Positions 47,760 through 53,520 of a DNA stretch of 53,520 nucleotides are shown piece after piece. The position numbers were made by a program, and so were the translations under genes. The DNA is from Prochlorococcus sp. AG-449-J16 (GTDB lineage Bacteria; Cyanobacteriota; Cyanobacteriia; PCC-6307; Cyanobiaceae), in contig QCQK01000007.1 of NCBI GenBank assembly GCA_003209565.1, forward strand, positions 1-53,520, written 5' to 3'. The stretch's first letter is position 1, and every line of letters begins with the position of its first letter. Below the pieces are notes generated by a model that saw nothing but the letters and a program-made list of their open reading frames with translations, made no database searches and was not told the DNA's origin.

Positions 47760-50063
47760 GTGAAAAATATGAAGAGCATTCAATTAAACGTTACAGGAAT
47801 GAAGTGCGGGGGTTGTGTTAGTACTGTTGAAAAAATATTGAATAATTCTGATGGTATTGAAAATGTTTCTGTTAACTTGCTTACTGAAAGTGCATATTTT
47901 GAAATTACCCAGAAACATATAGAAATAGAAACAGTTCTCGAAAACTTAAAAGAAAATGGTTTTCCATCAAAGATTTACATAAATGATTTTTCAAAAAAAA
48001 TAAATAAAGCAGAATTAGAAAAAAAAAAGAACTGGAATAATCAATGGAAAAAACTAACTTTTGCTCTATTACTTTTATTATTTTCAGGTTTAGGTCATCT
48101 AGCGGAGGGAAGATATATAAATTTTCCAATATTAGGTAATATATTTTTTCACGCTTCATTAGCGACGTTAGCTCTATTATTTCCCGGCAGAAGAATAATA
48201 ATTAATGGATTTAAGTCATTTATAAAAAATCATCCGGATATGGATTCACTAGTAGCTCTCGGAGTAATTAGCGCATATACAACAAGTCTTCTATCCTTAA
48301 TATTTCCTGCCACTGGCTTTCCTTGTTTTTTTAATGAACCAGTTATGCTGTTAGGATTTATACTAATTGGGCGTTTTTTAGAAGAGAGAGCTAGATATCA
48401 AACTGGTTCATCCATTGGAGAATTATTGGAACTCCAACCTGAAATGGCAAATATCTACACTAAAGACAATCAAATAAAATCAATAAGAGTAAACGCTTTA
48501 AGACCTGATCAGGAGATTCAAGTTTTAGCAGGAGACAGAGTACCTGCAGACTGCGTTGTTACTGCAGGAAATTCATATGTCGATGTTTCACATATTACTG
48601 GAGAATCCAAACCTATAGAAGTAGAAGAAGGCGACAATTTATCCAGTGGATCTTTAAATCTGAATTCTACTCTTAGACTAAAAGTACAAAAAGTAGGTGG
48701 GGATTCATCTCTTGCAAAGCTTGTAAATCTCATTGAGTCTGTCAATGCTAATAAACCTCCCATTCAAAGAATTGCTGATGAAATTGCAGGAAAATTTTCT
48801 TACTTTGTTCTTCTATTTGCCACTTTAAGCTTCTTTTTTTGGTGGCAAGGAGCAAAACATATTTGGCCTAATTTATTAAGTCATAATCATCAATTCATAA
48901 CAAACTCAAGCCATACACTTCATAGTTCACTTGGCAGTAATGCTGATAATTTCCTAAGTTTAGCTATCCAATTGTCAATTGCTGTTTTAGTAATAGCTTG
49001 TCCTTGTGCATTAGGCCTAGCCACACCAACAGTAATAACTGTCGCATCAGGTAAAGCAGCAAAAAAAGGGGTTTTATTTAAAGGTGGTGACAAAATAGAG
49101 ATGGCTTCAAAAATTAATCATATTATTTTTGATAAAACAGGTACCTTAACAAGGGGTAAACCTTTTATTGTTGATTATAAAAATAACAATGATCATGCAT
49201 TTTTATTAAGAATAGCTGCAAGTTTAGAAAAAGAAAGCAGACACCCAATCGCAAATGCCTTAATTCAAGAGGCCCTTAAACAAAACTTAAGTTTACTTCC
49301 AATAAAAAAAATTTTTACTCATTCAGGAAGAGGTATTTCTGGCGAACTTGATTCAATTGATGGGCTTATCAATATTGGAAATGTTGAATGGCTAGTTAGC
49401 AAAGGAATAATTATTAATAGTCATGCAAAAAAGAGCATTGAAAATGAAGAGGCACAAAAGAATACAATCATTGGAGTCAGTATAAAAGATAAGTTATTAG
49501 GATTTATCTTGTTAGGAGATTTACTAAGAGATGATTCAATTAAAACAGTTCAAAATTTGAGAGAAAACAAATTTAAAATTAATATTTTAAGTGGAGATAG
49601 AAAACAAACAGTTTTAGCTTTAGCAAAAAAAATTGGTTGTAAAGAAACAGAAGCAAAATGGGATCTTCTTCCTCAAATGAAACTTAAGACTATAGAAAAT
49701 TTAAAAAAAAATAATAAAGTTGCAATGATTGGTGATGGAATTAATGATGTTCCAGCCTTAGCATCTTCAGACTTAGGCATTGCAGTTGGATCAGGCACAC
49801 AAATAGCCAAGGCAAATGCAGATGTGGTATTAATGGGAGATCAACTAAATGGATTACCCTATGCATTAAATCTTGCAAAAAAAACTATAAGAAAAATAAA
49901 GCAAAATCTAATGTGGGCTTTTGGTTACAACTTAATAGCTATACCGATAGCCGCCGGCATTTTATTTCCTAAATACGGCATTCTTCTAACTCCCTCAATA
50001 GCAGCATTATTAATGGCTACTAGCTCTATTACAGTTGTAATTAATGCTTTATCTTTGGATTAA
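47760..50063 (+). CDS. Copper-type P1B ATPase (CtaA/PacS-like)
   Basis: 767 residues from a GTG start (an ATG three codons later is possible). One N-terminal heavy-metal domain has GMKCGGC (C16, C19). The metal channel motif is CPC at 414-416, the actuator TGES is at 280-283, and the phosphorylated D458 is in DKTGTLTRG. The hinge GDGINDVPALASSDLG is present near 670. This is the P1B-1 (Cu+) class. In cyanobacteria CtaA imports copper at the plasma membrane and PacS passes it to the thylakoid for plastocyanin; which it is cannot be told here. An unusual loop with five histidines at about 364-398 lies between helices before CPC. tmk begins immediately after its stop. Confidence 0.92.
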   Translation: MKNMKSIQLNVTGMKCGGCVSTVEKILNNSDGIENVSVNLLTESAYFEITQKHIEIETVLENLKENGFPSKIYINDFSKKINKAELEKKKNWNNQWKKLTFALLLLLFSGLGHLAEGRYINFPILGNIFFHASLATLALLFPGRRIIINGFKSFIKNHPDMDSLVALGVISAYTTSLLSLIFPATGFPCFFNEPVMLLGFILIGRFLEERARYQTGSSIGELLELQPEMANIYTKDNQIKSIRVNALRPDQEIQVLAGDRVPADCVVTAGNSYVDVSHITGESKPIEVEEGDNLSSGSLNLNSTLRLKVQKVGGDSSLAKLVNLIESVNANKPPIQRIADEIAGKFSYFVLLFATLSFFFWWQGAKHIWPNLLSHNHQFITNSSHTLHSSLGSNADNFLSLAIQLSIAVLVIACPCALGLATPTVITVASGKAAKKGVLFKGGDKIEMASKINHIIFDKTGTLTRGKPFIVDYKNNNDHAFLLRIAASLEKESRHPIANALIQEALKQNLSLLPIKKIFTHSGRGISGELDSIDGLINIGNVEWLVSKGIIINSHAKKSIENEEAQKNTIIGVSIKDKLLGFILLGDLLRDDSIKTVQNLRENKFKINILSGDRKQTVLALAKKIGCKETEAKWDLLPQMKLKTIENLKKNNKVAMIGDGINDVPALASSDLGIAVGSGTQIAKANADVVLMGDQLNGLPYALNLAKKTIRKIKQNLMWAFGYNLIAIPIAAGILFPKYGILLTPSIAALLMATSSITVVINALSLD

Positions 50064-50702
50064 ATGAAAGGAAAATTTATTGTTATTGAAGGTATTGATG
50101 GATGTGGTAAGACTACTCAAATAGATGAACTGTCTAAATGGCTTCCTAATAGTGGTCTAATGAAGAAAGGGTCTAAATTAATAAAGACTAGAGAGCCAGG
50201 AGGCAGTCTACTAGGGAAAAAACTTAGAGAACTGATTCTCGATAACAATAAAAATAACAAGCCATCATCGCTTGCGGAATTATTGCTCTATTCAGCTGAT
50301 AGAGCGGAACACGTCTCGAAAATTATTGCACCTGCTTTAAATAAGAATGATTGGGTAATTAGTGATAGATTTTCAGACTCTACCCTGGCTTATCAAGGTT
50401 ATGGAAGAAACATAAATTTAGAAATAATTAAAAATTTAGAATCTATTGTATGTCAAGGAGAATATCCTGACCTAACTTTCTACTTAGAAATTTCTCCAGA
50501 AGAAAGTATATTGCGAAGAAAAAATGAAATTCCAGATAGAATAGAATCAGAGGGTATGAAATTTTTAAAAAAAGTAAATGATGGTTTCAAATTAATAGCC
50601 AAAGAAAAAAACTGGAAAGTAATATCGGCTTCACAAAATATTCAAACTATTTCTAAGGAAATTAAAGAGATTGTATTAAAAAAATTTTCTAATAAAAAAT
50701 GA
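50064..50702 (+). CDS. tmk: Thymidylate kinase
   Basis: 212 residues. It phosphorylates dTMP to dTDP. The P-loop [10 protein letters not shown] (about 9-18), the [10 protein letters not shown] substrate segment, [16 protein letters not shown] and the lid [11 protein letters not shown] are in order. Its ATG follows immediately after the TAA of the copper ATPase, and its end overlaps holB by 4 bp (ATGA), giving a tight three-gene run. The association with holB is common in bacteria. Confidence 0.96.
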   Translation: MKGKFIVIEGIDGCGKTTQIDELSKWLPNSGLMKKGSKLIKTREPGGSLLGKKLRELILDNNKNNKPSSLAELLLYSADRAEHVSKIIAPALNKNDWVISDRFSDSTLAYQGYGRNINLEIIKNLESIVCQGEYPDLTFYLEISPEESILRRKNEIPDRIESEGMKFLKKVNDGFKLIAKEKNWKVISASQNIQTISKEIKEIVLKKFSNKK

Positions 50703-51661
50703 TTGAAATTAAAAAAAATCATTTTTTGTTCAACGTAGAAGTCAATAAATATCTTAATAGCATAATTAAAAAAAAATCATTTGCTAATGGTTATATATTT
50801 TATGGTCCTGAAGGAGTAGGAAAAAAACAAACCGCTCTACAATTTATAAAAGAGATTTTCAAACAATCTTCCCCAGTTGAAAATATTGAAGAGAAAATTG
50901 CCAACAATAATCATCCTGATTTTCTAATTATCGAATCTGAGTCTCATTTGGCAGCTAAAAGTTCAAAAAGTTCTCATCCTGAAAAAACGACAAAAAGTGA
51001 ATCTGAGATTATTAAGATTGCTCAAATACGAAATATCAAAACTTTTCTAGGTCAAAAATCAATAAATTCAGCAAAAAAAATTGTTTTAATTGTTGATGCA
51101 CACCTTTTAAATGAAGCAGCTTCAAATTGCCTTTTGAAAACCTTAGAAGAACCTACTAATGGCATTTTTATTTTATTGACATCAAAATTAAACCTTCTTT
51201 TAGATACGATTATCTCAAGATGTCAAATAGTAAAGTTTCGATCCTTTTCAAGTAATCAAATAAAATCTATTTTGAAAGATTATCTAGATCGTTCTGAATT
51301 CAATATTAATTCAAAAATAACATTCGAAGATTTAATAAACTCTGGTAATGGCTCTCCAATTAAATTATGGGAAAATTTCGAGATTTGGAATGAATTATCA
51401 GATTCAATTACAAGTAAATTAGAATTCCCAATAAAAGATAATCTGGAAATATTAGAAGTATCCAAATCAATATCTGAAAAATTAGAAATTTATCAACAGA
51501 TTTCCTTAGTCAATTTTATGCAAATAATTTGGTGGAGAAAGACAAAAAACATTAATCTAGTAAAAAAACTTGAAAAATTAAAATCTCACTTAAGAAAAAA
51601 CATTCAACCAAGGTTGGCATGGGAAATTACCTTTTTAAAAATTTCAATGGAAGATATATAA
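50699..51661 (+). CDS. holB: DNA polymerase III subunit delta' (HolB-like)
   Basis: 320 residues. Clamp-loader subunit of the AAA+ family. The N-terminal domain shows [16 protein letters not shown] (P-loop form [11 protein letters not shown]) and [27 protein letters not shown] with the SRC motif [10 protein letters not shown] near residue 182. Walker A is intact, although many delta' proteins lose ATPase activity. The conserved zinc-binding cysteines of gamma/tau are not evident. It overlaps tmk by 4 bp and converges with rpaA, 3 bp between stops. Confidence 0.9.
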   Translation: MIEIKKNHFLFNVEVNKYLNSIIKKKSFANGYIFYGPEGVGKKQTALQFIKEIFKQSSPVENIEEKIANNNHPDFLIIESESHLAAKSSKSSHPEKTTKSESEIIKIAQIRNIKTFLGQKSINSAKKIVLIVDAHLLNEAASNCLLKTLEEPTNGIFILLTSKLNLLLDTIISRCQIVKFRSFSSNQIKSILKDYLDRSEFNINSKITFEDLINSGNGSPIKLWENFEIWNELSDSITSKLEFPIKDNLEILEVSKSISEKLEIYQQISLVNFMQIIWWRKTKNINLVKKLEKLKSHLRKNIQPRLAWEITFLKISMEDI

Positions 51662-51664
51662 AAT

Positions 51665-52447
51665 TTAATCTATTACAGAATTTATCAAGTCAGGATTTCT
51701 TGCTTGGATAAAATCTTGCCTTGCAATTTCGACTTGAGAACCTATAGGTAACTCCAGACAATACCCAGCTCCATAAACAGTTTTAATATAAATAGGCTTA
51801 CGTGGATCAGGTTCTAGCTTAGTACGTAGGTGTCTAATATGAACTCTTATTGTCTCAATATCATCATCGGGTTCATATCCCCATACTTCTTTAAGGATCA
51901 ATGCTGGTGATACAGTTTGACCATGCCTCTGTAAAAGGCAATGAAGTAATTCAAATTCAAGATGAGTTAATCTAACAGGAGATTCAAACCAAATAGCTTC
52001 AAATCTCTCCGGCACAAGAGTTAAAGGACCATAATTTAATATTTCTTGCTGATTACTAGAGTTCAATTGAGCTCTGTTAGTTCTCCTTAATAGTGCTTTA
52101 ATGCGTACATGTAATTCTTCTAGATCGAACGGTTTTGTAATATAATCATCTGCTCCAGAATTAAAACCAGTAACTTTATCCTTCAGGCCTCCCAATGCAG
52201 TTATCATCAAAATTGGAATATTTAATGTTCTTTCATCTCTTCTAAGTCGCTGACATAGAGTTAAGCCATCAACACTCGGCAGCATTAAATCTAGAAGAAT
52301 TAAATCTGGTGCGTATTGAAGAGCAAGTGCTTGACCTTTGATACCATCTTCAGCTTTTTGGACATCGAAACCGGAATGCTCTAAATGTTTGGCTATCAAA
52401 TCACGCATATCACGATCATCTTCAATTAAAAGGATTGAAATTTTCAT
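51665..52447 (-). CDS. rpaA: OmpR-type response regulator RpaA
   Basis: 260 residues. Receiver with DD at 10-11, phospho-acceptor D53 in [12 protein letters not shown] in LMITALG and K in [10 protein letters not shown]; winged helix at about 150-245 with [22 protein letters not shown] and [32 protein letters not shown] (motif in that segment). The sequence is the RpaA type, the circadian output regulator that is phosphorylated by SasA in cyanobacteria. In Prochlorococcus the clock has lost kaiA and works as an hourglass timer, and rpaA is retained. sasA and kaiBC are not in the window. The divergent 401-bp region holds its promoter. Confidence 0.93.
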   Translation of the reverse strand: MKISILLIEDDRDMRDLIAKHLEHSGFDVQKAEDGIKGQALALQYAPDLILLDLMLPSVDGLTLCQRLRRDERTLNIPILMITALGGLKDKVTGFNSGADDYITKPFDLEELHVRIKALLRRTNRAQLNSSNQQEILNYGPLTLVPERFEAIWFESPVRLTHLEFELLHCLLQRHGQTVSPALILKEVWGYEPDDDIETIRVHIRHLRTKLEPDPRKPIYIKTVYGAGYCLELPIGSQVEIARQDFIQARNPDLINSVID

Positions 52448-52848
52448 ATTTATAGACTATTAAATTAAGATTAAATTTTAGTATTACGATTCTCTCAAGA
52501 ATTTAGAAAGATTGCTGAATTAATGTAAACAATTTTATCAGTTAGAATTATCAAGAAACTTTGTGATAGCAATGGATTAGATAGAAATTACAAATTTTAA
52601 AAAAGCTTAAATTTTAGAATTTCTTTCGATTTTATTTACTTTTTCTTAATAATCAAAGGAATATTAGAAACAAATAATGGTTCTAATTTAGAGAATATGT
52701 AATTCAGATTGACATTTCAAGGTTTAGAAAATCAAATTAAATGGATATTTTCATTTACAAATAGGAATTGACTAAGTTTAAAATTTTCAATTTCTCCAAA
52801 ATGTTTAAACTCATAATTTTGTCTATATTAAAAAAAATTTAAGTATCT
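52448..52848. other. Long AT-rich intergenic region between rpaA and a small gene
   Basis: 401 bp with no credible ORF, tRNA or repeat array. It is by far the longest gene-less stretch between divergent genes in the window. It must contain the promoters of rpaA (leftward) and of the small gene at 52849 (rightward). A TATATT box at 52824-52829 lies 19 bp before that gene. A small RNA is possible, but I see no stable hairpin followed by a T-run. Confidence 0.7.
52824..52829 (+). promoter_or_regulatory. Candidate -10 box for the gene at 52849
   Basis: TATATT, preceded by TTTTGTC and followed by an A/T-rich stretch, sits 19 bases before the ATG. No clear -35 element is seen at the expected spacing. 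Background A+T content here is so high that chance matches are common. Confidence 0.35.
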
Positions 52849-53208
52849 ATGAAAAAGAAATCTATTATCTATTCTGATTTATCAAAAAAACAACTAGAAA
52901 CTCTTAAAGAACTTTACATTCAAAAAAAAGTTGAATCGATGAGTCATCAAGAACTTAAACAATATGTTCTAGAGATTATATCTCACCAGATAAACGATAC
53001 TATTGGCAAAGAAGAGGAAATGGAAGCATGGAGAGAAATGTCAGATTTTTTTGGAGAGCAATTTGAAATAAATATCTTAGAAATACAAACAAAATACGTT
53101 GAAGATAAAGACTTAATTGAAACAGAAATAGATTCTCAGAAGCAAAGAATAGATTTACTTGAAAGGAATAACTTTGATCAAAAGAAAAAGGATATGTGGG
53201 ATGACTAG
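52849..53208 (+). CDS. Small charged protein, lineage-type hypothetical
   Basis: 119 residues, no signal peptide or membrane segment. It is rich in Lys and Glu, with amphipathic helices: DLSKKQLETLKELYIQKKVESMSHQELKQ (about 10-38), a conserved-looking block EEEMEAWREMSDFFG (about 56-70), then a coiled-coil-like C-terminal helix (about 82-112) ending in DMWDD. I recall similar small proteins being common in Prochlorococcus but cannot name a family. Base use is like the neighbours. It has long AT-rich spacers on both sides, suggesting its own transcript. Function unknown. Confidence 0.75.
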   Translation: MKKKSIIYSDLSKKQLETLKELYIQKKVESMSHQELKQYVLEIISHQINDTIGKEEEMEAWREMSDFFGEQFEINILEIQTKYVEDKDLIETEIDSQKQRIDLLERNNFDQKKKDMWDD

Positions 53209-53492
53209 AAATTTTTGAATGGTGTAGTAACTCAAACTACTTAACAGAAATATGCCTTAAATTAAAAAATTAAAATCAATAAGAAAGCCTATTTTATTTT
53301 TTTTCAATTTTGTGAAGAATTAGTTTTTGTTCTAATTACTGTTTTTAAAAACAATTTTTTAAATTCCAAACTAATAAAAATAAATACTTATTTTGATTAT
53401 TTATAATGTTCTATATACTGTTCTTAATATTATATCTCATATACTTGATTAAATCTTCACCCAACCACTATTTGACAAAAAAGAGGTCGAAG
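53209..53492. other. AT-rich intergenic tail without a recognisable gene
   Basis: About 284 bp with no convincing ORF or RNA gene. A small hairpin-forming repeat is visible just after the stop at 53208: GTAGT (53224-53228) pairs with ACTAC (53236-53240) across a 7-base loop. A 12-base palindrome GTTTTTAAAAAC sits at 53341-53352. Both may be by-products of high A+T. The region may hold a small RNA or the downstream end of a gene outside the window. Confidence 0.5.
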
Positions 53493-53520
53493 AAAAAAGC
53501 CACCTTTTTAGGGTGACTTT
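53493..53520 (-). terminator. Terminator-like hairpin at the window end
   Basis: AAAG-C-CACC pairs with GGTG-A-CTTT around a loop of about 7 bases, with one internal C/A mismatch. Read leftward the stem is followed by a run of six T (the A-run at 53493-53498), the classic intrinsic terminator form; read rightward it starts a T-run cut off by the edge. It would end a leftward gene beyond the window, or serve both strands. Confidence 0.65.

Noticed and set aside
53224..53352. Small hairpin GTAGT/ACTAC and palindrome GTTTTTAAAAAC as a small RNA
   Set aside because: The arms are short and the palindrome is pure A/T apart from its ends. I see no Yfr1-type or other recognised RNA core, so I do not claim an RNA gene.

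Overview
The window reads as core chromosome of a high-light-adapted Prochlorococcus (marine picocyanobacterium). Four things point there: the base composition is very AT-rich, genes are packed with few intergenic gaps, the gene set is cyanobacterial (chlM, ycf3, ycf34, rpaA, rpaB, crtP/pds, crtB, a phylloquinone men cluster, many ndh genes of plastid-type NDH-1), and TTG/GTG starts are common. I see no tRNA, rRNA, insertion sequence, integrase, CRISPR array or phage module. This is housekeeping territory rather than a genomic island. The strain is inferred from gene content only; I could not run a search.

Layout, left to right. (1) 1-4.3 kb: the end of a HisC-like aminotransferase, then a leftward operon prfB - DUF3285 membrane protein - ybeY - dgkA - trpG/pabA - an exported MBL-fold protein. 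prfB carries a programmed +1 frameshift. (2) 4.4-10.6 kb: glutaredoxin and glutathione synthetase, then the phylloquinone (vitamin K1) cluster menF, menA-menC-menE and menI, which supplies the photosystem I quinone. (3) 10.6-18.7 kb: ndhH, rsmH, a cysteine desulfurase, a LuxR-type response regulator, chlM, purE, cysC, an eIF1/SUI1-like protein, trpB and a rhodanese. (4) 18.8-27.2 kb: a K/N-rich membrane-anchored protein, then the rightward run gltA - ndhA-ndhI-ndhG-ndhE - nadK - CYTH protein - small conserved protein, followed by a PedR-like regulator and metF. (5) 27.2-33.1 kb: a sugar nucleotidyltransferase, scpA, ndhD and ndhF. (6) 33.2-38.3 kb: a carotenoid neighbourhood with a Z-ISO-like (NnrU family) protein, the LysR regulator rbcR, a DUF3172 protein, ndhM, pds and crtB. 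(7) 38.3-45.7 kb: an RRM protein, a CCA-adding enzyme, ycf34, tsaB, then the leftward run rpaB - plsX - fabH - fabD - plsC linking a master light-response regulator to lipid synthesis. (8) 45.8-53.5 kb: radA, ycf3, a copper P-type ATPase, tmk-holB, rpaA, and a small lineage-type protein between two long AT-rich gaps, ending at a terminator-like hairpin.

Functionally the genes centre on the photosynthetic electron chain: NDH-1 subunits, phylloquinone, chlorophyll and carotenoid synthesis, PSI assembly and copper delivery for plastocyanin. They lie among at least five transcription regulators (RpaA, RpaB, RbcR, a PedR-like protein and a Ycf29-like protein). The best-supported unusual feature is the RF2 frameshift. 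All 14 tail-to-tail gene junctions overlap or lie within 15 bp. I found no clear undescribed multi-gene system.
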